Notes under the pieces: generated by a model
Seen by the model: the letters and a program-made list of their open reading frames with translations, nothing else
Database searches by the model: none
What the model was told of the DNA's origin: nothing
Shown: one piece after another, positions 1 to 10,482 of the stretch
How the letters are laid out: each line of letters begins with the position of its first letter
Position numbering within the stretch: the stretch's first letter is position 1
Made by a program: the position numbers and the translations under genes
Assembly (NCBI GenBank): GCA_003194525.1
Contig: NBIV01000020.1
Coordinates: forward strand, 186,001-250,000
Origin: Gracilariopsis chorda
Taxonomy: Eukaryota; Rhodophyta; Florideophyceae; Gracilariales; Gracilariaceae
Direction: 5' to 3'
Length of the DNA: 64,000 nt

Positions 1-4
1 TCGC

Positions 5-1618
5 ATGGATGTTCGTCTGCCGTCAAGAACAGAACTTCCTTCAAGCGCATTTAGTAGTACTAGTTCTCTGCTTTTCAGTCAAGACTTCTGTCTACTCGCA
101 CCCTTGATCACAATGCGTGAAGCCCATGCAGAACACGAAAGGGACTTCGCCTCTCGTCGTGATTTAGTTACAAAAGATGAACCCTCACCCGAGCGAGGCT
201 ACTCCAGACCCAGCCATGGGCGAAGTACGAGCCGGTATAACCGTTCTATTCGAGAGGAAAATGACCATCGGCGCTACGTGCGTGATGATGAACGTCTTAA
301 CCGTTATAGATATGAGCGCCGTCGCTCTGATGGTGATCACCATTCTTCATACCGTGGAGAAGCGCCAGGTGGTGGTGGCGATTACCAGAAACGTGATGAA
401 CAAGATCGTCATGTGGTCGAGAGTGGTTCAGACATAATGCGATCGCGACGTAAACGAAATGGATACAATGACGCAAGAGACACTGAGGACTATAGAACAC
501 CCCACAAGCGAGAACGTTCCCATGATGAGGACAACGAACCTGCGAAGCGGCGTCGACACAGTGATGGAGCATTACAAGTTCGCAATCGACGCGAGAGCCG
601 AGATTCTGATAAGGACCAAGATTCACCACTTCGGGACAACAGGGAGAGAGACCGAGAATATAGTACTACAACGAATCGTGGCAACGATGGATACTCCAGG
701 CCCGAATTGCGCAACGAACGATACGAGCGTGGTACTAACGATACCCGTTATGGATACGAGCAACGAGGTGGTGAAGGTTACCGCGATAGGAGAGAAGAGA
801 GAGATAGACAAGCGACACGTCGATCCACACAATATTCGCCACGCAACGATCAATTCCGGGGTCGCGTGGAGTCCTCTCGCCAAAATAGGTATCAAGGTGG
901 TTCGGGTAATTACAACACGAGCGACCGCCCTCCTCTCTACTCGAACAGAATTGAATCCGATGATTGTCGAATGGACTATCGAAGCCGACAAGCGCGAAGA
1001 GAGTGCGAATCGACAACACCTCAACAAGGGCGCCAAGCCCAGCCGGCCTGGGCGGGACGTGGTGTGGCCGGTCAGCACGGATCGTCACGTAGCTTTGATT
1101 TCAGTCGCTTAGGAGGGGTTCGAGACGTTGGCGGGAATAGAAGTGTTGGCAGCGGTCGTGACAAGAACGACGGGTCACATTACAAAAGAAACAACTCCGG
1201 CCGTAACGATGGTTTCCATGGCAACAGCGGAGGCCGCTTCAACAAGGATCACAGTGCTGTCGGCAACACTGGTGGCGTTACTTGTTCCCGTTGGGAATGG
1301 AAGCAATCGGAAATGAAGCACGCAAAGGGAGACCCTGACGCATATCACGATGACACAGTTTATAAGTACGGAAGTGTTCGTTTCAAAGATGAACCATGGA
1401 CTAACGTCGCTGCTGTGTCCGACGTGCCAGAAAGTTATAAGATTGTGGAGAGCGCAATGAGAGCAGACAAAAGGAAGCGGAACGAAGGTAGAAACAAAGA
1501 AGATGGCTTTGATCCGCCTTCCGACAACTTCGCTCCATTATGCGATGAAAAAACCACAGAGAATGAAACAGAATTGGACAAACCTACGGATCGCATACCT
1601 AGTAGAGACGCACGTTAA
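5..1618 (+). CDS. Arg/Ser/Asp-rich low-complexity protein, probably partial at the left edge
   Basis: I do not recognise a family. The open frame reaches the window edge, so the 5' end may be missing. The first in-frame ATG is at 5. A second ATG at 113 begins the charged sequence and lies just after an intron-acceptor-like CTTTTCAG (71-78), so 113 may be the real start or the first coding exon may begin near 79. The protein (537 residues from the first ATG) is dominated by Arg, Ser, Asp, Glu, Tyr and Gly with many RD, RE and RS dipeptides, as in nuclear RNA-processing proteins. Near the C-terminus is a less repetitive block with DPDAYHDDTVYKYGSVRFKD. The stop at 1616-1618 may lie inside an intron (see the next entry). 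A role in mRNA splicing or RNP binding is inferred from composition only. Confidence 0.6.
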   Translation: MDVRLPSRTELPSSAFSSTSSLLFSQDFCLLAPLITMREAHAEHERDFASRRDLVTKDEPSPERGYSRPSHGRSTSRYNRSIREENDHRRYVRDDERLNRYRYERRRSDGDHHSSYRGEAPGGGGDYQKRDEQDRHVVESGSDIMRSRRKRNGYNDARDTEDYRTPHKRERSHDEDNEPAKRRRHSDGALQVRNRRESRDSDKDQDSPLRDNRERDREYSTTTNRGNDGYSRPELRNERYERGTNDTRYGYEQRGGEGYRDRREERDRQATRRSTQYSPRNDQFRGRVESSRQNRYQGGSGNYNTSDRPPLYSNRIESDDCRMDYRSRQARRECESTTPQQGRQAQPAWAGRGVAGQHGSSRSFDFSRLGGVRDVGGNRSVGSGRDKNDGSHYKRNNSGRNDGFHGNSGGRFNKDHSAVGNTGGVTCSRWEWKQSEMKHAKGDPDAYHDDTVYKYGSVRFKDEPWTNVAAVSDVPESYKIVESAMRADKRKRNEGRNKEDGFDPPSDNFAPLCDEKTTENETELDKPTDRIPSRDAR

Positions 1619-1920
1619 GAATGAACCAGAGGCTTTCCAAACAAGGAAGACAAACGTGAAACAACTGGGGAATAGTCCGACAAACCTACAGTGGACACTA
1701 GTGCCAGAAAAGAATCCCAATCTGATACGTGTGCAGCCACAAAGCAGGCTGACGTCTCGAAAGAAGATAAACAGTCGACTGTGGGCGAGAGGTATGTATT
1801 TATGTATGTTTACGGGCGCATGCCACTAATTCCGAAAGCGTGGTAGGAACTCTTGTTGAAGAATTCCTCTCTCGGCAAGAATTCCAGCGACCTTTCTGGC
1901 CATTTCTTCACTATTGCTGA
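1614..1920 (+). other. Candidate 3' introns and exons extending the Arg/Ser-rich gene
   Basis: The sequence after the stop at 1618 keeps coding-like composition in the same frame, but with three stops before 1676. A proposed intron 1614-1691 (GTTAAG...CTACAG, 78 bp) removes all three and restores the frame into a Ser/Asp/Lys-rich exon 1692-1791. A second proposed intron 1792-1838 (GTATGT...GAAAG, 47 bp, with ACTAAT near its end) leads to a short last exon 1839-1920, whose translation contains GTLVEEFLSRQEFQRPFWPF and ends at TGA. Frames agree at both joins. No transcript evidence is available, so the splice sites are inferred. Confidence 0.35.
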
Positions 1921-2525
1921 TACTCCAAGTGAGCGAGATAAACTCTCCGAATGTAGAGGGGAAGCCGCTGCGTGTGGAGCAAGGTGAAGAATGAAAAAGT
2001 GGTACCGAAAAAGTCGTAGTGCAGCACCGAAGAAGGCAGCTTCAATAGCGCGAACTTGAAAGACTGTCGCCGAGAACAGTGAACGCCTTTCTTATTTGCT
2101 GTGGGCTACCAACACTGTACATTCCGAACCGCGGGGAGGTCTGCTGCATTCAGGGCATTCCTCTTAGAGGAAAGCTCAAACTGCAGGGGCATTAAACCTG
2201 CGCACTTGTTCTAATGCTACATTATGCCTCATCTTCCACTTATCCACCTTGTAATTGTTACTCAAACAAACTCCATTTTTTCGTAGCTCGTCGGAGATAT
2301 GTAGTGTCTTGCACAATGTATCTAATCTAGAACATCGATACAAAGTCAAGTCGGTTCGCGTAGCTGAAGTTGTAAACACACACACGCATAGAGCCACGGG
2401 CTTCGGTCTTGGACGCAAAGCAGGCTTTCCACGGTGATGATATCGGAAGCAAAAGAGGTTGGCAATGTTTCCAGTGGAAGTCTAGCCTTCAAGTCAGAGA
2501 TCGTAAAGAGCAATGGAGTACAAAA

Positions 2526-2527
<2 letters not shown>

Positions 2528-2569
<42 letters not shown>
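2528..2569. repeat. TG dinucleotide microsatellite
   Basis: About 21 uninterrupted TG units. No gene is associated with it. Confidence 0.95.
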
Positions 2570-2570
<1 letters not shown>

Positions 2571-4529
2571 ACTTTTCCGGGTCTAATAAACCAGAACAAG
2601 GGTTAGTCGCTACTGAGCATAGAAAGCTAACTTTCCTAGCCCTTACTCGAAGTCGATGGATGGACATTTCTTTTAAAATCAATCCAAAGATAGATACTCA
2701 TAGAAGAACTCTTCTCTTCTGGAAATTTCTCCAAGCTTCCGAAACGGCTGCAAAAAACTATGAAGTTACGTCGGACAAGGAAGCCAAATGGAGATGCGAT
2801 CAGGTCTATTATGAGACCATAGCCGCCAAGTACATATGGCATTCTAGTTAGAAGCAAATACCGCTGCTTGGAAATCAGGGTACTGCTGGTATAAACGCAC
2901 ACATACGCACGGGCACAAGCTGATCCGCCTTCACGATGTGTGCCCGTCTACTCTCGCGTCGAGTAAGGGAAGCGAAATAGACGAGCAATTGGGTCTCCTA
3001 GAGAGCTCGAAATTCATACATGCATACATAGATACGCACATGCACCCGCATACACACACTCTCTCTTCGAGTATTCTTCTTCTTCTTCTTTATTGGTGCA
3101 CATTGTCCAATTGCGACGCTGTGGTAGAGCTTATCATAATTCCTTCTCAATCTCTCAACAACTAAGGTTAACTGTTAGCTACTACTCGTGAATGACAAGT
3201 TCTCTCTACCCCGTTACACCAGTCTTAACTTCCGGCTCAAATATTGTTGATGGCTGTTGCTTGCTCCCACCCTGCTGCAGCCGTGTTACGCTCACTAACT
3301 AGTATTCCAAGACGTAGTAGAATGGTACAAAACTTCTACAGGGAGACCCGAATGTATAATCCGTTTCGTTCTGGCGCGTTTCACCTCTTCCAGACTTTGC
3401 TCTGCTAATCCTTCCTCAACTCGAGAGAACGCCAGGTAAGGGGTACACCACGACAAGGCGGATTTCATGTACCACGTTCGCGCCACCCAGAAGATGTGGT
3501 GACATCTTACCCTCCCTTTTCTCTTTACCCTTGGCGATAAAGGGCGGTAAGATCGAGTTGGGGCCCGTGTGTGCTGTAGATCTCAGCGTAAGTCCCGAAA
3601 AACCCTTTAAAACCATTCAGATCCTTGTACAGGCGTGTTGTCGCTTCCTAAAATCCCTGGTCTCCGTTGGAGACCCACCGCGATCCCGCCAGAGTTTCCG
3701 TGGGAATCTCCATGATCCTTCTGGGAAAAGTTAGGGAAAGGTTGGTAAGATCCGCAGGGTTGCACGTGCCTCGTCCCTTTTGTTTCGCACAGATAAGCGG
3801 GGGTCTTTTTCCGACGCTACCGCCCAGGTCTTCGGGCTGTCGGTGCGCCGACTACCGGGGCGATTTTACGGACATCCCGGGTCCGTGGAGGCGATCAGTC
3901 CGCCGATCGCCTGGACGAGTTTAACGACCTCCCGGGTCTTCGAGTATTGATGAGCACGTAGAATATGAATCGGTGTTTCGGCATTAGCACGCGACCAAGC
4001 TGAAGAGCCAGGGGGCACTTCTCCTACCAAGAAGGTAGGGGATGAGGCAGAGATTGGATCATATCATCACCAGGTTTAAATTCGAATAGGACGTTCGCCT
4101 ACGTACAAGACGTCTTCTGAAAGAATTCCTTGTCTTCAAATATTCTGTGCTCTATCTTTGGTACCTAGCTTCGTTGACAACGAGTCGTTGCCCAGCGTAG
4201 ACCGCTGCTTAGATATTCGTGAGAGACGTAGGTGCGGAGTCTCCAATACGAAGCAGAAACTTACAGATGATTCGCACCCTAGAACGTCTTCTTCTTCTTT
4301 ATTGTGGGTTCAATATTTCTGATTACGGCATGTTGATAGTGGTTTCTCATGTGAAAAACCGCTCTCCTCAGAAAAGCTAACGACTTTTGTAGAACGTCGA
4401 ATATCCGTAAAGAATCTGAACGCCGGTACAGTAGTTCTTTCATTTGTGCATCCTTCTCACAATCGGCGAGCTTGTTCGTTGTACTTCCCCTCAATGCATT
4501 GTTCGTTAACATATTGTAAGATTTCTGAA

Positions 4530-4665
4530 ACACTTGAAAGAAGACATTGGAATGGAAATTTGTATGGACTTGTGTTTATGGGTGTACGCTACTAATCCCT
4601 GAAAGCGTGCTTTGATTCTAACCCTACAAGGAAGCATTCTCTCGTCAAATGCCGCAAAGGCAGTC
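4530..4665 (+). pseudogene. Diverged copy of the 3' end of the gene at 5-1920
   Basis: This stretch resembles 1765-1905. Shared blocks in order are a (T/C)(C/T)GAAAGAAGA start, a donor-like GTATG, a T-rich part with ACTAAT, GAAAGCGTG, and a coding-like tail. The tail gives TLQGSILSS here against TLVEEFLSR upstream. It stops a few tens of bases before the convergent helicase gene and has no intact frame of its own. The best reading is a decayed duplicate, although the divergence leaves room for chance similarity. Confidence 0.4.
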
Positions 4666-4703
4666 TTCGAAGAAAAATGAACTGCCTTGAGACACGGCCC
4701 AAA

Positions 4704-7115
4704 CTAAGTGCACCGCTGGTTCACGAAGAACTTGCGTATATCGTCTTCTAGCATTGAAAAAGTGGTGGCAGTCTTAAGATCCCTTCTAACGAAGTTAGGG
4801 AGTTTCTGGACTGTAGTATTCCTACTGAACCTCTGATCCATCAATACAATGCTCGCAAAATCGTTCTTGTGTCGTACAGCACGCCCGATGGATTGGTTCA
4901 CCATTGTTAAGCATTCACTCTCTAGGTATTCCGATCTCTCCTTGGCGGATCGTAATTGGGCTACGACTTCCTTGGTCTCGGGCTGATTCACGTTTGCAAA
5001 GGGCATACCAACTACTAGAACCATACGTCCCAGATCATCAGAAAAATTGATTCCTTCTGAGAGCTTTCCTCCCATAACGGCCGCCAGCAGAGCGCCTTTC
5101 GTTTTGTCACGCCTTACATAACCCTGGAACTTCGCAAAAGCGTCGTTTGATCCTCTTTGCTCAAGAATAATTGGCTTAATCATACTTATCCTGTGATAAG
5201 ACCCGGTAGCTTTCCACCTCGCAACAGTGCACCGCATTAGTTCATAACTGGAAAAGAAGATGACGACACCTCCAGCGACAAGTCGCACACAAGATTGAAC
5301 TGCTTGGGCAAGCTCATCCAAAACAGACGTATTCTGTCTTGCTGCGTATGTGAATTCAAGGGGAGCCCCGGACGGTCCCTTTCCACAAATTCGAGTGATG
5401 ACATTGGAAGCAGGGACCACGTGATCACATTCAAACTCAATAACATCTCCGCGCTTCATATGCTTCAGAAGCGCGTTCTTGATCGCATACCGGGGGCTCA
5501 GAGTTCCGCCGACCAATAACAAAGCCTTTGCAGTCTTCATACCTGCGGAAAAAACGGCGGCGGGGTCAACTAGAAAGTACTTGAGACGTGCTACCATCTC
5601 CCAAGGCAGAGAATCGTCCTCCGTTTGACTGAAATCAGATTGTACGGCATAGGGATATATTGCCACCCGTGCGTACTTGGAACAGTCAGACAATGACCTA
5701 AGAAAGTTCTCAAAGGCGACCAGACTCTGTTTGGCAGCCTTTTGTGTTTTATCCGGCTTTTCAACCAACTCTGTATTCTTGCTCGTCAGTTTAGCATATT
5801 CTTTGTCCGTATGACCTCCATCAACGAACCCTCGTAGCTTTTTGGACAAACGGGATTCGTCCATGAACTGCACCAAAGCATACAAATTGATATTGTCAAC
5901 TCGTGCCTCTAGAAGAATGGCAGAAGGGTGCACAACTCTACCATTGCCGCTTTTTTCTTTTCTGTTTCTGAGCATAGACAACAGGCCTTCGCCCAGCTGA
6001 ATCAGCTGCCTTATCTTGAACAAAGTACTAGGTGAGAAACGGAGTCGGTACCTGTCCATGTAAAGTTTCAGGGCTTGAATCGTATGAACAAGAGACGGCC
6101 TGGTAAGCACAGTGGAATATAATTCACACATGGTGTTCGCAATGTTATGAGCCTCATCAAATATTACGACAGTGTTGGCGTCAACTGTTATTCCAAGTGA
6201 TCTTCTCGTTTGCTCGTGCAATACGGCCGAGTAAGGCACGGCAATCACATCGACTTCATTGGTATCAAGGGCTTGCCGCGTAGCAAAGTAAGGACATGCT
6301 CCGATTTCTTTTCCAGTAGTAGCCAGTTCTTCGATTGTGTGAATCTTAGTCATACCTTTGTCTCGCAATATGGCTTCTGCTTTCTGATCTTTGTAGGGAC
6401 AGTGGTTGCGGCTTCGCTTTCGCTTCGCTACAACTGGTTGTTCGGAGTTTTCTGTTATCTCCCTACAGCGCTCAGAGATGGCAGCTGCACTATTCAGAGC
6501 ACGGACAGTTTCATTGATGCAAGAGTGCTTGCGTGATCCAAAAAGAATGGTACTGATTGGTAACTCGCCGCTGAAATCGTCGAATTTGGTGGCATCACCT
6601 CCAAACCTCGTCTTACGCAATTCTTCTACGAATTGAGTGAGCTGCGAATGAGTGCGAGTGGCAAAGATGATCCTAGTGTTGCTCGTCCCGCGAGACTTGA
6701 GCATCCAGTTATCATTATCATCATCAGAATCAGAGAAAGGGTCATCGGTCTTAAGTTTTCGGCTTCTTTTTGGAAGAGATTCTGGTTGCTTAAGAGAATT
6801 CCTTATGCGATGAGCAAAAGCCTGCTTCCTTCGATCAAGACCTTCTCGTAAAACGCTGTCATCTCTGCCCTTGGCCTGGTCGTTTACCCAGTCCGGTTCA
6901 TCGTCATTTTGAACCTGTGGAGCATTGACAGACAATCGGTTGTGTTCAAGCCAGGACAGAGCTGAACAGATGATGGATAATGTTTTGCCAGTGCCAGTAG
7001 GCGATTCGAAGAGGCCAATACTGCCGTCATCTATGGTCTTGTATATCGCGGACATTAGCTGTATCTGAACATCGTATGGAGTTACAGGAAAGGAAAAGTC
7101 TTGAGGGTGCGCCAT
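4704..7115 (-). CDS. CHL1: DDX11/CHL1-type iron-sulfur DNA helicase
   Basis: This is a superfamily 2 DNA helicase of the XPD/FANCJ/DDX11 group. In characterised species CHL1/DDX11 unwinds DNA 5' to 3' and supports sister-chromatid cohesion and fork stability in the nucleus. The 803-residue frame is complete and uninterrupted. Visible features are Walker A within SPTGTGKT (residues 38-45), four cysteines spaced for a 4Fe-4S cluster (C199, C217, C239, C274), the DEAH box (320-323), and C-terminal helicase motifs including GKLSEGINFSDDLGRMV, VVGMPFAN and QSIGRAVRH. Length fits DDX11/CHL1, and the charged insert between Walker A and the iron-sulfur domain (about residues 70-140) is also typical. 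RTEL1 and FANCJ are larger. The gene diverges from the 983-residue protein gene across about 415 bp. Confidence 0.9.
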   Translation of the reverse strand: MAHPQDFSFPVTPYDVQIQLMSAIYKTIDDGSIGLFESPTGTGKTLSIICSALSWLEHNRLSVNAPQVQNDDEPDWVNDQAKGRDDSVLREGLDRRKQAFAHRIRNSLKQPESLPKRSRKLKTDDPFSDSDDDNDNWMLKSRGTSNTRIIFATRTHSQLTQFVEELRKTRFGGDATKFDDFSGELPISTILFGSRKHSCINETVRALNSAAAISERCREITENSEQPVVAKRKRSRNHCPYKDQKAEAILRDKGMTKIHTIEELATTGKEIGACPYFATRQALDTNEVDVIAVPYSAVLHEQTRRSLGITVDANTVVIFDEAHNIANTMCELYSTVLTRPSLVHTIQALKLYMDRYRLRFSPSTLFKIRQLIQLGEGLLSMLRNRKEKSGNGRVVHPSAILLEARVDNINLYALVQFMDESRLSKKLRGFVDGGHTDKEYAKLTSKNTELVEKPDKTQKAAKQSLVAFENFLRSLSDCSKYARVAIYPYAVQSDFSQTEDDSLPWEMVARLKYFLVDPAAVFSAGMKTAKALLLVGGTLSPRYAIKNALLKHMKRGDVIEFECDHVVPASNVITRICGKGPSGAPLEFTYAARQNTSVLDELAQAVQSCVRLVAGGVVIFFSSYELMRCTVARWKATGSYHRISMIKPIILEQRGSNDAFAKFQGYVRRDKTKGALLAAVMGGKLSEGINFSDDLGRMVLVVGMPFANVNQPETKEVVAQLRSAKERSEYLESECLTMVNQSIGRAVRHKNDFASIVLMDQRFSRNTTVQKLPNFVRRDLKTATTFSMLEDDIRKFFVNQRCT

Positions 7116-7530
7116 GATACTGATCGTCTACGAAGAGAAGAAGATCTAGCTCGACAAAGGTAAGCTGCCGTTGTACTTCGACGACCGGATGCGAGGATGA
7201 CCCATTCGGATGCACACTTTTTCGATCGGTCGTTTCGCGCCAAAATGACGGAAACAGTATGAGATTTGGCGGCTGCCTGCCGGACTACGCTTACGCAACG
7301 TCCACATTTTCGGTATCTTTTGCCGGTAATTGCATCGGAGCACACTGACCGGGTGAAATCCAGTGGGGGCAACGCGCTGATTTCGTGGCAGATGGCCAGT
7401 GTTCTCTCTTTCGGACTTTCAGCAGCACTCGAATCCGAAAAGCTTGCGAGCATTTGGTGGTCCTCGACCACTCTTGATAAGCTCAAGCCGCTCGCAACAA
7501 TCGCCAATATAAATATCCTTATGGCAGGCT
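7116..7530. promoter_or_regulatory. Shared intergenic region of a divergent gene pair
   Basis: This 415-bp gap separates the helicase start (7115) from the first ATG of the 983-residue gene (7531) and must hold both promoters. CAAT/TATA-like ATATAAATATCC (7508-7519) lies just upstream of the plus-strand start. No other element is assigned. Confidence 0.5.
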
Positions 7531-10482
7531 GTGAAAGTCACTGCTACATCTCAAATCATGAACCAACCTTCCTCCAGTGACCAAGGCTACGATCCTCTCA
7601 ACAATTATGCCCTTCCAGCTGATTTCAGAACGCACGGACAAGCGAGGGAGAGTGTAGGGGCCTCAATAGACGCGTTAGGGAACAGTCATCAGCGTGCGAG
7701 TGTTTATGACAATGGGGACTACCACTTCTCGTACCAAGCTCCGTCGCCGTCCAGGGGTATTGCTCCCTTGCCACCGTTTTCCCATATCTGTCGAGAACCG
7801 GCTCAAAATGACGGTTATCCTATTCAATACGGTCAACAGCAAGGTCCTTACTCGCTATCGAGTGTACATAACACCGCCCCTCCACTTCCCTACCCCATCC
7901 CACGCCCATCTTATCCTCAGGCACATGCGCCCGATCAATTATTTCAAATGCAGGAGCAATCACGTTTTTTGAGGACACAACATCATACTGCTCCACACTC
8001 CTACAATCGTAACGCTGAGAGCAGTCAACTTCCCTACATCTCACAGCCTTCATTATCTGAGGGTACCAGGAATGCCGGGGGTTGGACATCCGTTCCTCTG
8101 AACCATACGGTTAACTGGGGTCAAGAGGCATCTCATTTTATGCCACAGCATTCGGAAAGAGATAATGCAATGCCAAGACCATCCTCCCGTTTCTCGCGAA
8201 TGAGCAATAAGTTCAAGAAGGTGTCATATTCGGGCGGGAACCCGATGAATTCTTCTTCTTCTGTGCTCCCAGAGTCTAGCCCAGCGATACCCGGTGAAAG
8301 CGTATTGCAGTCAGCTGTGGCTCTTGCTCACATTCATCCTTCCGTTCCTTTAGAAACGTATCAGCGGAAGCTGAACTCTCATGTCGCCACGAGTATGCCA
8401 CTAGAGCGAGGCTACTCGGTCTCGAATATTAACGTTTGCGGCGCGAGTAACCCTCTGCCTTCTATAAAGGATGCAGAGACTCCAAGAGAAACGCCGGAAG
8501 CCTCTCAAACGGGTAACAAGAGTCCTTGTACTCCCAAACAGTCACAGGAGGCCGAACATGCGTACATGATGAGTCCTCTCTTCCCTGGTGACCCAAAGGA
8601 GATAAAGGTCAGTCCGTTACCTGTCATTGCGAAGGAGGAGGTCAATGATATGCCATTGGGGGGTGTTGCGCATACGGCCCAGAAAGAGGAAGAAATATCT
8701 TTGCGGAGAAAGAGCGCCCCTTTGCACTCAGGTGATCTTTTGTCTACAATTCCTCTCAAGAAGTCGAAGCACTCTAAGCCGTATGCAGACCGAAAGCGAG
8801 AAGGAACAGTGCGATCCTGGACAGACAAGAATGGCGAAAACGAATCGAAACGCAAATCGCAGCAGGACCCGCCAAACCGTGTGAAGCTTGAGCCAACTAA
8901 GCGCGCATCTCGTGTGGCGAAAGAACGAAGATCACCGGGAAAACCATCAAGGGCAAGACGGAGGAAAGCTCCAATGAGTCTTATTCAGCATTCCGGGGAC
9001 GAAAATAGTAATGAGAGTAGCGACGAAGAGAAAGGACGGCAGAGAAGCAGCACCCAAAAGAAAAGGCCTGGGGCACGGATTGTATGCGCTGGTAATGACG
9101 GCAAACGACGAAAGTGTGCTTCGAACAAGAACGAATACGATAGTGATGACGTTGATTTCGAAACGGATCACAAACAATGTCTAAACCCAGATCGCGAAAG
9201 GAGTATCAATAAGGGGAAGACCAAACATTTTCGAGAGGGTTCGAGGAAATCTCCGCGTCTTTCCAAGAAGATGCAACAAGTTTCCACAAAAGTACCTCCG
9301 CTCCGTTTCTCTGGGAGAACTCGAGAGACCACGAGAAACGCACGGAATGCAAGAACGACAAAGAGCTTAGATGAACTGGTGGACAATGAAGACGCTTCCG
9401 CTATAGGAAACGAGACAGACAGCAGTGAGGATTTCGAAATCATCCAATCTGACAGAAGAAAAGAGTTTGATCACAGGAGGAAAAAGTGGAGGGAAGGTCA
9501 AGAAGCGAAGAAGGGAACTCCAAACTCTCAACGAAAGAATGCAAAATCGAAGGATAACAGTCGATTAACAAAAAGAAGAAGGGTCTCTGATAAAATCAAT
9601 AGCGATGTTGAATCCACCGATAGTAGAGTCGATGAGCAAACCTCTGACTCAGAATCACCCAACGCGTCGCAGAGGGGCAGTCAACCTATTGAGATTAACT
9701 TCACTTCACTTTCTACGAAGCGTCGTAGGAGGAAGAGTGACTACTCCGACGAAAGAAAACGTTTAACTCAAGACGAGTTATCAACAATCCGTTTAGCGTT
9801 TGTCAAGCACTACCCTCCTCCACCTTCCAATGCTCAAGCCCAAGGCCGTTTTGAAATGCGTTATGGTCGCGAAATGTCTCAAGCCATGATTCAAGGATTA
9901 TGGGAGAACGAGCTGAAGCATTGGAGTGATCGATGGTGGGAGTTCTATACCCGGTTTAACACAGTTGCCAGAGAAAAGAAACTACAGAAGCCAGTCGATA
10001 AAAAACCGACCATAACCACCAAGGAGGCCGAAGCTTGGGCTCAGACGTTCTACGAAGACCATGGAGACGCTCGCCTGCCTCCCGAAGCAAGATTTGAGCA
10101 GAAAAACACTACCTCAGAGAAACCCGACCCTGCTGAAAGTGTGGTGGGACAAAACAATACCGATACAGCTGTCAGTAATGCTGAAGCTTCAAAGGACCAT
10201 TCCATAGGGGGGGCTGCAACGCTGGAAGCGCATGGAGGAATTCAAGCAGCGGCGGTTGACACTGTCGCTCAAAGCGAGAGCATTAGAACAAGATACGCTG
10301 CGAATGTCTCCGTCGTCCCCGCCAAAGAAGTGCACAGATGCGATAACCCTATCCAATCCACCGTTGGATCTCCTGCGAAATCCAACCTTCAAGCTGCGCA
10401 ACAATCGAGTTCGGTTGGCCCTCTCGAACAGAATACAATACAGCTAACTAATGAAAGTATCGGTCCCCAAGGCATGTCATGA
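7531..10482 (+). CDS. Large basic, low-complexity nuclear-type protein of unknown function
   Basis: No family is recognised. The frame encodes 983 residues, or 974 if translation starts at the second ATG (7558). The N-terminal third is rich in Pro, Ser, Gln and Tyr. The middle (about residues 390-750) is strongly basic with many KR clusters, acidic-serine patches and likely nuclear localisation signals. An ordered block follows at about residues 755-850, containing DELSTIRLAFVKHYP, MRYGREMSQAMIQGLWENE and WWEFYTRFN. It is Trp-rich, looks helical, and is the best candidate for a conserved domain. The C-terminus is again low complexity. Nuclear location and DNA or chromatin binding are inferred from composition. 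The gene converges with the alanyl-tRNA synthetase gene. Confidence 0.75.
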   Translation: MKVTATSQIMNQPSSSDQGYDPLNNYALPADFRTHGQARESVGASIDALGNSHQRASVYDNGDYHFSYQAPSPSRGIAPLPPFSHICREPAQNDGYPIQYGQQQGPYSLSSVHNTAPPLPYPIPRPSYPQAHAPDQLFQMQEQSRFLRTQHHTAPHSYNRNAESSQLPYISQPSLSEGTRNAGGWTSVPLNHTVNWGQEASHFMPQHSERDNAMPRPSSRFSRMSNKFKKVSYSGGNPMNSSSSVLPESSPAIPGESVLQSAVALAHIHPSVPLETYQRKLNSHVATSMPLERGYSVSNINVCGASNPLPSIKDAETPRETPEASQTGNKSPCTPKQSQEAEHAYMMSPLFPGDPKEIKVSPLPVIAKEEVNDMPLGGVAHTAQKEEEISLRRKSAPLHSGDLLSTIPLKKSKHSKPYADRKREGTVRSWTDKNGENESKRKSQQDPPNRVKLEPTKRASRVAKERRSPGKPSRARRRKAPMSLIQHSGDENSNESSDEEKGRQRSSTQKKRPGARIVCAGNDGKRRKCASNKNEYDSDDVDFETDHKQCLNPDRERSINKGKTKHFREGSRKSPRLSKKMQQVSTKVPPLRFSGRTRETTRNARNARTTKSLDELVDNEDASAIGNETDSSEDFEIIQSDRRKEFDHRRKKWREGQEAKKGTPNSQRKNAKSKDNSRLTKRRRVSDKINSDVESTDSRVDEQTSDSESPNASQRGSQPIEINFTSLSTKRRRRKSDYSDERKRLTQDELSTIRLAFVKHYPPPPSNAQAQGRFEMRYGREMSQAMIQGLWENELKHWSDRWWEFYTRFNTVAREKKLQKPVDKKPTITTKEAEAWAQTFYEDHGDARLPPEARFEQKNTTSEKPDPAESVVGQNNTDTAVSNAEASKDHSIGGAATLEAHGGIQAAAVDTVAQSESIRTRYAANVSVVPAKEVHRCDNPIQSTVGSPAKSNLQAAQQSSSVGPLEQNTIQLTNESIGPQGMS

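Larger units (their letters stand above)
1921..4703. other. Intergenic region with simple repeats and a GC-rich patch
   Basis: No convincing gene is seen. The stretch holds a TG microsatellite (2528-2569), a CA/TA-rich patch (3015-3060), two CTT runs followed by TTTATT (about 3080 and 4288), a GC-rich patch (3530-3930) with short inverted repeats such as GGCGATC...GATCGCC (about 3890-3911), and a diverged copy of the upstream gene's 3' end (4530-4665). Several short open frames exist but none has recognisable protein features. Confidence 0.5.
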
